Shown in pieces: positions 1-6,484 of a stretch of 6,628 bases of DNA. Every line of letters begins with the position of its first letter. Position 1 is the first letter of the stretch. This DNA is from an uncultured Opitutia bacterium (GTDB lineage: Bacteria; Verrucomicrobiota; Verrucomicrobiia; Opitutales; Opitutaceae): assembly GCA_937952235.1 (NCBI GenBank), contig CALFZM010000355.1:1-6628 (forward strand), given 5' to 3'. The notes beneath the pieces are model-generated. The model was given only the letters and a program-made list of their open reading frames with translations. It made no database searches and was not told the DNA's origin. Position numbers and translations under genes: made by a program.

Positions 1-1266
1 GAACAGGGCCGCGATCGGCTTGCCGCCGTCGGTGATGGGCACGGGCCGCGACCCGGCGCCGAGGTTCTTGCCGGGATCGATGCCGAGCGCGGCGTGGATC
101 GTGGCGTGGAAATCCGGGACGGACACCCGGTCCGCCACGATCTTCGCCGAGAGCTCGTCCGTCACACCATAGGCGCCGCGGTGCCTGAGGCCGCCGCCGG
201 CGAGCACGAGTGAGAACGACCGTTCCTGGTGGCCGCGGCCGCCGCCGGCGTCGAAGCTGGCCGGCCGGCCGAACTCGGTGCCGATGACCAGCAGGGTCTT
301 CTCGAGCAGGCCGTGATCCTGGAGGTCCGTCATCAGCGTGGCGAAGGCGGAGTCGAGCTCCTGGACGAGGCCGTATTGGTTCTGGTGGCCGGCGTTGTGC
401 GTATCCCAGCCGGCGCCATTGATGAAATTCAGGTTGTGGGACACTTCGATGAAGCGCACGCCCGCCTGCACCAGGCGGCGGGAGAGCAGGCACCGCTGGC
501 CGAATTCGCCGCCGTAGCGCTGGCGCAGCGACGCCGGTTCGCGGTCGAGCCTGAAGGTGCGCATGAAGTCCGGCCCGGCCAGGCGGAGGGCTTCACGCTG
601 CAGGTCGGTGTAGTCGTGCAGCGGCTCCTCGCGCCGGTCCTGCAGGAGCTGGAGCGTCGACTGGCGCCGCTGCTCCCGCTCGGCGGTGACGCGGTCCACG
701 GGCGAAAAGCCGGCCGGACCGGACTCCGTGTCGGTGAGATAGATGTAGCCGTGCTTGGGGCCGAGGAACCCGGGACCGCGGCTGACGTTCGGATAGCCGA
801 TGAGCAGGTAGGCGGGCACCTTTTCATCGAGGGCGCCGCGCTCGTGGACCACGATCGAGCCGAACGAGGGGTAGATCGTGCTGCCGCTCACGGGGCGGCC
901 CGTGTGCACGAAGTTGGTCGCGAGGCCGTGCTCCCCGATCGTATGGTGGACGGTGCGGACGACGGTGATCTGCTCCGCCAGCCGCGCGCTCTTGGCCATC
1001 GGTTCGGTGAAATTCACCCCGGGCACGGCCGTGTCGACCACCGCGTAGTCCGTGCCCGCCGTCCGGGTCTTCGAACTGCCGCGGCGCTTGGGATCGAACG
1101 TGTCGACCTGCGACATGCCTCCCCCCAGCCAGATGAAGATGCAATGCTCGGCCCGCCCCTTGGGCAGCGCGGCGGCCCGGACGGTGGGATCGGCCCGCAG
1201 CGACGCGGGCAGCGAGACGGCGGCCGCGGCGGCCGCGGCTTGGGTGAGGAAGGTGCGGCGGTTCAT
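1..1266 (-). CDS. DUF1501 family secreted protein (3' end off the window)
   Basis: Reads from ATG at 1266 to the left edge: 422 codons, no stop yet. The last residues seen (GGKPIAALF) resemble the family's C-terminus, so probably only a few codons are missing. The protein opens MNRRTFL, a twin-arginine export signal, followed by an Ala-rich stretch (residues 10-16), which suggests Tat export of a folded, possibly metal-bound protein. Family hallmarks are GGGMSQVDTFDPK (48-60), GWDTH (286-290), LLVIGTEFGR (325-334), GRGHQ (343-347), LAGGG (355-359) and DFHATIHAALGID (385-397). DUF1501 is related to the alkaline phosphatase/sulfatase superfamily; by analogy Asp55, Asp288, His290 and His346 are candidate metal ligands, but no reaction is established for the family. 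The usual GRDH reads GRGH here. The gene lies 170 bp downstream of the PSCyt/DUF1553 gene on the same strand, the standard pair order. No Shine-Dalgarno precedes the start; the Tat motif directly after the ATG supports it. Family call is firm; biochemical role is unknown. Confidence 0.93.
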   Translation of the reverse strand, partial: MNRRTFLTQAAAAAAAVSLPASLRADPTVRAAALPKGRAEHCIFIWLGGGMSQVDTFDPKRRGSSKTRTAGTDYAVVDTAVPGVNFTEPMAKSARLAEQITVVRTVHHTIGEHGLATNFVHTGRPVSGSTIYPSFGSIVVHERGALDEKVPAYLLIGYPNVSRGPGFLGPKHGYIYLTDTESGPAGFSPVDRVTAEREQRRQSTLQLLQDRREEPLHDYTDLQREALRLAGPDFMRTFRLDREPASLRQRYGGEFGQRCLLSRRLVQAGVRFIEVSHNLNFINGAGWDTHNAGHQNQYGLVQELDSAFATLMTDLQDHGLLEKTLLVIGTEFGRPASFDAGGGRGHQERSFSLVLAGGGLRHRGAYGVTDELSAKIVADRVSVPDFHATIHAALGIDPGKNLGAGSRPVPITDGGKPIAALF

Positions 1267-1436
1267 GATCTGGGTGCGTGGAACGAATTGAGAGCGGCGG
1301 CGAGGGGGAAGGGAGGCGGAGTGCGGGGGCCGGACCGGGCGGATGACAGGCGCGGGACTCGCGCGCAGGAGGGCGCCGGCGGTTCAGAGCTGGGCTTCGG
1401 GTGGGTTGGGTGGATTTTGTTGCCTGCCGCTGCCGC
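1267..1436 (-). other. Intergenic spacer between the two minus-strand genes
   Basis: This 170-bp gap separates the stop of the PSCyt/DUF1553 gene from the start of the DUF1501 gene. On the minus strand it is strongly pyrimidine-biased just upstream of DUF1501 (about 1295-1325), with no recognisable Shine-Dalgarno and no hairpin followed by a T-run. The only local dyad seen is GCGCG-GGACT-CGCGC at 1350-1364, which is short and expected in such GC-rich DNA. With no terminator visible, read-through from the upstream gene is plausible, though a separate promoter for DUF1501 cannot be excluded. Confidence 0.5.
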
Positions 1437-4400
1437 TCACATCACGTGGGTCCACTCCGGGGCATTGAGCAGGGCCCAGAGCACGTCTTCGAAGCGCTCG
1501 CGCCACGCGCGGTCGAGGCGGGCGGTGGGGGGCTCGCCCCGGCGGGCTGCGGCGGTCTGCTCGACGCGCTCGAGGTTCGCCTCCGGGCTCATGTGGTTGG
1601 ACCAGGACACGTACTTGGCGCGCTGGCGGGGGCCGGCGGGGGGTGCGGCCGGCGGCGCCGCGACGATCCGGCGCTCGTAGCCGGGGGCCAGGAGGCTGAG
1701 GCAATGCTCCTTTTCGCGCGCGGTGGGAAGGCGGGTGAGCAGCTTCAGGTAGAGCCGATCGAGCAGGTGCCCGAGCGGCTGGTCTTCGAGGACGAGCTGG
1801 GTGAGACCGTGGTCGTCGCTCAACCGGACCAGCCACGACATCATCGTGCCGTTGGCGACGAGGGCGGGCTGGAGGACGTTGCCGTCGACGCGCCTCGGGC
1901 CACCGATCGCGTCGGGCCGCTCGGCGCGCCACCCGAACACTTCCAGCACCTCGCCGATGGCCTGGTTGCGCGGCAGCGCCAGGCTGGGCCGGTCGCGCTC
2001 GTTGGAGGTCGAGCCCAGCATCCACGCGCGCCGGGCGATCCCGAGGTCGATCGAGACGTTCATCGGCCGCGCGCTGTCGAGGTCGATCACCACGGGCTCG
2101 ACGACGAAGGGTTTGCCGGTCGCGGCAAAGAGCGAATCGACCAGTTGCTCCGCGCCGATCCGGCGGGGCGCCGGGGCGGTGAAGAGGGGGCTCGCGGCCG
2201 CCAGCTCCGGGTCCACGGCCCGCTGGTACGCGTGCGACGTGAGCACGAGCCGGGCGAGCGCCTTCATGTCGTAGCCGGAGCGCACCAGCTCGCGCGCGAG
2301 CCAGCGCAGCAGCGCCGGATGGGAGACGGTGGACTTTTCCCAGTCGCCCGGATGCTCCACGAGGCCGCGGCCCATGAACCGTTCCCAGATCCGGTTCGCC
2401 ATCACCTGGGCGAAGCGCTCGTTCTGCGGGGCCGTGATCAGCGCGGCCAGCCGGTCGCGGGTGTTGGCGGGATCCTCCGCGAGCGCCGCGGCGGTCGCCT
2501 CGTCGCTGAAGGCGGTGAACGGCCAGGCCGGCGCGACCTCGGAGCCGGGCGGCAGCGTCACTTCGACGAGGGCCTTGCGCCCGCCCGCGGTCAGGTGATC
2601 CATCGGCACGCTGCTCGTCGCCGGCACCTTCACCGGCTGCCGGGCCAGCAGCGCGGCCAGCGAGAACAGCTCCTTCTGCTTGGAGAGATGCGTCGGCGAA
2701 TCATGGCAGCGCGCGCATTTCATCTCCACGCCGAGAAACGCGGAGCTTACGATCACGCCCTTCGCCGCCATCGGCACGTCGTTTTGCGAGGCGACGCCGA
2801 AGCCCGCCGGCCCGCCGAAACGGTCACTGCCCTCGAGTCGCAGCAGCTCCGTGACGAAGAGGTCGAGCGGCTTGTTGTCGCGCAGCGACTCGTGCAGCCA
2901 CCAGCGGAAGGGGCCGGTGTTGTTGAGCGTGGGGTTGATCAGGTTCGGGTTCTCCGCCAGCACGTCCATCCAGTAGCCCATCCACTGGTCGGCCCAGCGC
3001 GGATCGGTGAGGAGCCGGTCGATCACCTTCGTCCGCCGCTCGGGCGAGCGATCCGCCAGGAACGCCGCGATCTCGGCCTCGGTGGGCACGAGGCCGATCG
3101 TATCCAGAGTGACGCGACGCAGGAACGTGAGGTCGTCCGCCGGCGGGGTCAGCTCGAGGCGTTGCCGCGCGAAGTCGGGCCACGCCGCCCCTTCCTCGAT
3201 CCAGCGCCGGACCAGCGCGATGTCGGCCGCCGGCAGCGGGTCGCTGGCCGCGGGCATGCGCTCGTCGGGATCGGCGGCCAGCAGGCGCTGCAGCAGCGGG
3301 CTGCGGTCCGGCTGCGCCGGCACGATGGCGGGGCCGTCGGCGTTGCCGCCGAGCATGGCCTCGGCGCGCACGTCGAGACGCAGGCCGCCCTTCACCTTCG
3401 CGCCCTGGTGGCACTGGAAGCATTTTGCCTCGAAGAGCGGCTTGATCTCGCGGTGGAAGTCGACGGTGCCCGCGCGGGCGCTCTTCGGGTCGTAGTCCGC
3501 TGCCACCTGCGCGATTCGCGCCGCCAGGAAATGGTCGATGGCGTTGTGCGCCGGGTAGCCGTGCGGCAGCGCCGGAACGGGTTCATCGGGTGTGCGGGCA
3601 AGGTACGCGCGGGCCGCGTCCCGGCGGCGATTCCAGTAGCCGGCGTGCTCCGCGCGGCGCGCGGCGCGCGCGGCGGTGTTGATCGCCTCGAGGCGCAGCC
3701 GGCGCTCGGCCTCGTACTCGGCCCAGCCGGCATCGGTGTACGGCACGCGCCGGCCGCCCGGGCTCAGCAGCTGCCAGGTGTCGGTGCCCGCGAGCGAGAC
3801 GGCGACGACCGTTTCGCCGAGTTCGGGGCGGAAGGGGGTCTTGCTGCGCGGCTCGCGCATCCCGATCAGCGTCTCGAGCACGACGGTCTGCGGGGCGCCG
3901 GTGAACTCGAGCGTTTCCCAGGTCTCGCGGTTGCCCGGGGGCGCGAAGCGAAAGTCGGGGCCGAGGTTGAGGTATTTGTCCTGTTCGTTGAAGAGCACCT
4001 CGCCCCCGACCGCCCGCAGCGTCGTGTAGATGCGTGCGTGATCGAACGGCGTCTCGAGCGCCGTCCGGCCGTCGATCATGAGCCGGGCCGGCCCGCGTGA
4101 GCGGAGCAGCACGCGATGCCGGCCCGCGGGCAGGGTCACGCGCGCGGTGGCGCGCACGAGCGAAGGAAACGCCCGGTCGGCGCGCACGCCGGTGCCGATG
4201 TACTTGTGGGGCAGCTCGAACAACCCAAACGCGTCCTCGGTGTGGGTCTCCGTGACCCGGGCCGCCGTCGGCCAGGTGGCGTCGGGCGGCACGCCTTCCT
4301 CGCAGATCTCCACCGTGACCGCGCCGGCGGCATGCGCCGGGCGGGAAAGCAGGGCGGAGGCAATGACGGCAAGCGAGGCAGCGAGAACGAATCGAACCAT
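1437..4400 (-). CDS. Secreted PA14-like / PSCyt1 / DUF1549 / DUF1553 cytochrome-type protein
   Basis: A complete 987-residue protein. Residues 1-24 form a Sec signal peptide with likely cleavage after AHA. Residues about 25-205 look like a PA14-type beta domain (LPAGRHRVLLRSRGPARLMIDG near 90-111), which may bind carbohydrate. An Ala/Arg/Glu-rich, probably helical linker covers 226-267. PSCyt1 spans about 313-410: CFQCH (327-331), KGGLRLD (337-343), RMP (381-383; Met382 a possible haem ligand) and WIEEGAAWP (400-408). DUF1549 follows, with FLRRVTLDTIGLVPTEAEI (426-444), DPRWADQW (466-473) and a second CxxCH, CARCH (562-566). DUF1553 covers about 650-970, including NRIWERFMGRGLVEHPGDWE (669-688), SHPALLRWLA (693-702) and LTSHAYQRA (720-728). 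An in-frame TGA lies at 4419-4421, so ATG 4400 is the first possible ATG and leads straight into the signal peptide. No clear ribosome-binding site precedes it. It is probably co-transcribed with the DUF1501 gene. Covalent haem attachment and electron transfer are inferred from the CxxCH motifs; the physiological role of the family is unproven. Confidence 0.93.
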   Translation of the reverse strand: MVRFVLAASLAVIASALLSRPAHAAGAVTVEICEEGVPPDATWPTAARVTETHTEDAFGLFELPHKYIGTGVRADRAFPSLVRATARVTLPAGRHRVLLRSRGPARLMIDGRTALETPFDHARIYTTLRAVGGEVLFNEQDKYLNLGPDFRFAPPGNRETWETLEFTGAPQTVVLETLIGMREPRSKTPFRPELGETVVAVSLAGTDTWQLLSPGGRRVPYTDAGWAEYEAERRLRLEAINTAARAARRAEHAGYWNRRRDAARAYLARTPDEPVPALPHGYPAHNAIDHFLAARIAQVAADYDPKSARAGTVDFHREIKPLFEAKCFQCHQGAKVKGGLRLDVRAEAMLGGNADGPAIVPAQPDRSPLLQRLLAADPDERMPAASDPLPAADIALVRRWIEEGAAWPDFARQRLELTPPADDLTFLRRVTLDTIGLVPTEAEIAAFLADRSPERRTKVIDRLLTDPRWADQWMGYWMDVLAENPNLINPTLNNTGPFRWWLHESLRDNKPLDLFVTELLRLEGSDRFGGPAGFGVASQNDVPMAAKGVIVSSAFLGVEMKCARCHDSPTHLSKQKELFSLAALLARQPVKVPATSSVPMDHLTAGGRKALVEVTLPPGSEVAPAWPFTAFSDEATAAALAEDPANTRDRLAALITAPQNERFAQVMANRIWERFMGRGLVEHPGDWEKSTVSHPALLRWLARELVRSGYDMKALARLVLTSHAYQRAVDPELAAASPLFTAPAPRRIGAEQLVDSLFAATGKPFVVEPVVIDLDSARPMNVSIDLGIARRAWMLGSTSNERDRPSLALPRNQAIGEVLEVFGWRAERPDAIGGPRRVDGNVLQPALVANGTMMSWLVRLSDDHGLTQLVLEDQPLGHLLDRLYLKLLTRLPTAREKEHCLSLLAPGYERRIVAAPPAAPPAGPRQRAKYVSWSNHMSPEANLERVEQTAAARRGEPPTARLDRAWRERFEDVLWALLNAPEWTHVM

Positions 4401-4434
4401 GGGGTTGGGCGGCCATGGTCACGAAACGCGCGGT

Positions 4435-4454
4435 CGCACGCATTTTCACGTGCG
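4435..4454. promoter_or_regulatory. Inverted repeat, possible operator half-site pair 1
   Basis: CGCACG (4435-4440) is matched by its exact reverse complement CGTGCG (4449-4454) across an 8-nt A/T-rich spacer, CATTTTCA. A CACGTG palindrome overlaps the right arm (4447-4452). The dyad lies 35 bp upstream of the minus-strand ATG, a place where a regulator could block or assist transcription. Operator function is inferred from symmetry and position only; no regulator gene is in the window. Confidence 0.3.
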
Positions 4455-4461
4455 CGGTCAT

Positions 4462-4475
4462 CGCACTTTAGTGCG
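4462..4475. promoter_or_regulatory. Inverted repeat, possible operator pair 2
   Basis: CGCACTTTAGTGCG is a palindrome with 6-bp arms around a TT centre. Its CGCAC/GTGCG core is the same as in the dyad at 4435-4454, so four copies of one half-site occur within 41 bp. That is more than a single chance palindrome. It could equally form a small hairpin in a leader transcript. Binding by a regulator shared between the divergent genes is an inference. Confidence 0.35.
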
Positions 4476-4611
4476 GAAACTGCGGTCATTGCGTACGTCC
4501 CGCGGTCCTTGGCCGCATGGTGCTTTCGCGCGGGGTGGGCGGGGGACAATCCGCTCGCCAGCCGCGCGGCCGCGACCTTGAGTCGCGCCGCCGGTCTCCG
4601 GTGCCTTCCCC

Positions 4612-6276
4612 ATGTTCGGCCTCCACCCCTACGACATCGCGGCGATCGCGCTCTACCTGGCGACGATCGCCGCCGTCGGCCTGCTCGCCGCGCGCCGCGT
4701 GCGCAGCACGAGCGAGTACTTTCTCGGCGGCCGCCGCTTCGGGAAGCTCCTGATGATCGGCCAGTCGCTCGGCATCGGCACGCACGCCGACCAGCCGGTC
4801 GGCACCGCGGGCAAATCCTACGCCCTGGGTTTCTCCGGGCTGTGGTTCGGCTGGAAGTTCATTTTCTGCACGCCGTTCTACTGGCTCATCGCGCCGATCT
4901 TCCGCCGGCTGCGCTTCATCACGAGCGCCGAGTACATGGAGGCGCGCTTTGGCCGCGGGCTGGGCATCCTCTACGGCATCTACGCGGTGCTGTACCTGAT
5001 GCTCAACATGTCGGCCATGCAGAACGGCGCGGCCAAGGTCGTGAGCCAGGCGACGGGCGGCGCGATCAGCCACGGGGTCGTGATCTGGTCGATGTCGGCG
5101 ATCTTCATCGGCTACGCGTTCATGGGCGGACGCGTCTCATCCGTGGTCGCCGACTTCTTTCAGAGCCTGCTGATCGTGGTGTTGTCCGTCATTCTCGTGC
5201 CGTTCGGCCTGGCGCAGCTGGGCGGCTGGTCGGAGTTCAAGGGCGCGCTCAACGCGAGCCAGCTCTCGCTCGCCATCCCTGGGGGGCTCACGCTCGGCCT
5301 GATCGCGATCCTGAGCGTGCAGAGCCTGTGCTCGATCTTCTCGCAGCCGCATCTCATGGGCTCGGTCGGCAGCGGCCGGACGGAGCTGAACTGCCGCGTC
5401 GGCTTCACCTACGGCAACCTCGTGAAGCGCTTCTGCACGATCGGCTGGACGCTCGTCGGTCTGATCGTGATCGCGCTCGTGGCGAAAGGATCCCTGCCGG
5501 CGCTGCAGGATCCCGAGGCGGCGTTCGGCGTGGCGTGCCAGCACTTGCTGGGGCCGGGCTTTCTCGGCGTGATGGTGGCCAGCATCCTCGCCACCAACAT
5601 GTCCACCTGCTCGGCCTTCATGGTGGATATGGGCGCGCTGTTCGTGCAGAACGTCTACCGGCCGTACTTTCGCGCCGAGGCGCCGGACGCGCATTACCTC
5701 AACCTCGGCCGCGCGGCGGGCGTGGTCATGACGCTTTCCGCGATGGGCCTCGTGTACGTGATGCCCAACGTCCTCGATACGATCCTGCAGAGCGACAGTC
5801 TCGCCGCATTCATGGGCGTGTCGTTCATCGCCGGCCTCGTCTGGCCGCGGGCCAATCGCACCGGCGCCGCCCTCGCGTTCCTCGTCGGCACCGGGGTGAA
5901 CTTTACCCTCAACCTCGCGTGGCACGGCAACCTCACCACGTGGCATCCGGACATCTTCCTGTACTCGCTCGGAGCCAGCGTGCTCGCGCTCGTGGCCGGC
6001 AGCCTCGCCACGCGGCCCGAGCCCGCCGCCGCGTGGCAGGCGCTGCAGGAGCGGTTGCACACGCCCGCCTCGGTCGACGACGCCCCGCCCGCCGTCCGAC
6101 CGCAGCTCGCCCGTGACGCCGAGGCGGCCGGAGAGGGGCTGCTGCTTGTCGACCTCCTTCGGCTGCCGTTGACGTTCTCGTTCCGCCGCTACCGCACCGA
6201 CCTCCTCGGCTTTCTCGGCGCGGTCGCGGTCGTTGCCCTGCTGATCGGCTGCGCCTTCGCGCTCGCCTGGGGCTGA
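4612..6276 (+). CDS. Sodium:solute symporter (SSS family), substrate unknown
   Basis: A complete 554-residue inner-membrane protein with about 13-14 hydrophobic segments (first near 7-27, last near 530-552). SSS hallmarks appear in order: SEYFLGGRR (34-42) after the first helix; a QSLGIGTHADQPVG stretch (51-64) in the position of core helix 1; TSAEYMEARFG (104-114), the family's T-x-x-E-Y-x-E-x-R-F-G motif; GGRVSSVVADFFQ (172-184), matching GGxxAVxxTDxxQ; and ATNMSTCSAFMVDMG (327-341), in the place of core helix 8, whose Ser/Thr residues help bind Na+ in characterised members. After helix 13 a roughly 60-residue polar segment (467-528) precedes a final helix, a C-terminal extension. The start is fixed by an in-frame TGA at 4579-4581 with no other ATG or GTG before 4612; no Shine-Dalgarno is evident. 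It is divergent from the cytochrome/DUF1501 pair. Na+-driven import is the family role; sugar, organic acid and amino acid are all possible substrates. Confidence 0.93.
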   Translation: MFGLHPYDIAAIALYLATIAAVGLLAARRVRSTSEYFLGGRRFGKLLMIGQSLGIGTHADQPVGTAGKSYALGFSGLWFGWKFIFCTPFYWLIAPIFRRLRFITSAEYMEARFGRGLGILYGIYAVLYLMLNMSAMQNGAAKVVSQATGGAISHGVVIWSMSAIFIGYAFMGGRVSSVVADFFQSLLIVVLSVILVPFGLAQLGGWSEFKGALNASQLSLAIPGGLTLGLIAILSVQSLCSIFSQPHLMGSVGSGRTELNCRVGFTYGNLVKRFCTIGWTLVGLIVIALVAKGSLPALQDPEAAFGVACQHLLGPGFLGVMVASILATNMSTCSAFMVDMGALFVQNVYRPYFRAEAPDAHYLNLGRAAGVVMTLSAMGLVYVMPNVLDTILQSDSLAAFMGVSFIAGLVWPRANRTGAALAFLVGTGVNFTLNLAWHGNLTTWHPDIFLYSLGASVLALVAGSLATRPEPAAAWQALQERLHTPASVDDAPPAVRPQLARDAEAAGEGLLLVDLLRLPLTFSFRRYRTDLLGFLGAVAVVALLIGCAFALAWG

Positions 6277-6287
6277 GGGCTCGACGC

Positions 6288-6431
6288 GCCGGGGGCGGAG
6301 AGGAGACAGGATGAACAGGATTTACAGGATGAAAGTCTGAGGCGGGCGGAGATCCGATTGGTGTGTCGGAGGCCGCAGGCCCGAGCCTTCCATCCTGTGG
6401 ATCCTGTACATCCTGTCCAAAGCCTGAGCCG
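6288..6431. repeat. 144-bp CAGGAT-type intergenic repeat, copy 1
   Basis: This unit matches 6485-6628 at 140 of 144 positions; differences are at 6322, 6334, 6371 and 6376. It starts 11 nt after the symporter stop. Near its left end the word ACAGGAT occurs three times at a 9-nt period (6306-6331). Near its right end the inverse ATCCTGT occurs three times at the same period (6392-6416). Between them lies a GC-rich stretch of about 50 bp. Similar ACAGGAT arrays are, as I recall, widespread in intergenic DNA of several bacterial phyla, but the name and function of this family are not something I can assign from sequence. Confidence 0.9.
6305..6417. repeat. Long imperfect inverted repeat inside copy 1
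   Basis: Arms 6305-6335 and 6387-6417 pair over 31 positions with two mismatches (6314/6408 and 6332/6390) and two G-T wobbles (6322/6400 and 6323/6399), around a 51-nt loop. A transcript from either strand could fold into a long hairpin. It lies in what would be the 3' untranslated part of the symporter message, where it might slow exonucleases or halt polymerase. No T-run follows. The structure is read directly; the role is inferred. Confidence 0.75.
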
Positions 6432-6484
6432 TGCGTTCCTCGGTGTGCAGGCGCTGAAACGCGAACGACCGCCGCGCCGATCGA

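Larger units (their letters stand above)
4401..4611. promoter_or_regulatory. Divergent intergenic control region
   Basis: These 211 bp lie between the divergent starts of the PSCyt/DUF1553 gene (minus) and the symporter (plus), so promoters for both must sit here or inside the genes. The middle part (about 4440-4490) is locally richer in A/T than its surroundings and holds two inverted repeats, annotated separately. The hexamer GCGGTC recurs at 4430, 4454 and 4482. GACAAT at 4545-4550 matches four of six positions of a -10 box for the symporter, but no acceptable -35 lies upstream, so I do not call a promoter. The region's role rests on its position; the exact sites are uncertain. Confidence 0.55.

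Noticed and set aside
1220..1240. Doubled GCGGCCGC stretch as a regulatory or recombination site
   Set aside because: It encodes the Ala run of the DUF1501 Tat signal peptide (residues 10-16), and GCC/GCG codon repetition explains it.
229..1680. Plus-strand open frame of 483 codons over the DUF1501 gene
   Set aside because: It runs antisense to a well-supported gene in the same stop-poor register, then crosses the intergenic gap into another gene. No recognisable motif.
3650..3678. Alternating GC-rich tract that might form unusual DNA structure
   Set aside because: It encodes the Ala/Arg-rich linker of the cytochrome protein in preferred GC-rich codons; no further signal supports a separate role.
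1401..4100. Very long plus-strand open frame (899 codons) antisense to the PSCyt/DUF1553 gene
   Set aside because: Its codons pair first-to-third base with those of the real gene, so a stop needs TTA, CTA or TCA in the sense gene, which are rare in GC-rich DNA. The translation is Arg/Gly/Ala/His-rich with no domain, while the minus strand has clear domains throughout.
4545..4550. GACAAT as the symporter -10 box
   Set aside because: Only four of six positions match and no acceptable -35 element lies 15-18 nt upstream.
5137..6060. Minus-strand open frame of 307 codons under the symporter
   Set aside because: Charged, low-complexity product antisense to a gene with clear SSS motifs; a GC-rich shadow frame.
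4116..6116. Plus-strand open frame of 666 codons overlapping the cytochrome gene start and the symporter
   Set aside because: It crosses a divergent intergenic region and reads out of frame through the symporter; composition is Arg/Ala/His-rich without membrane segments or motifs.
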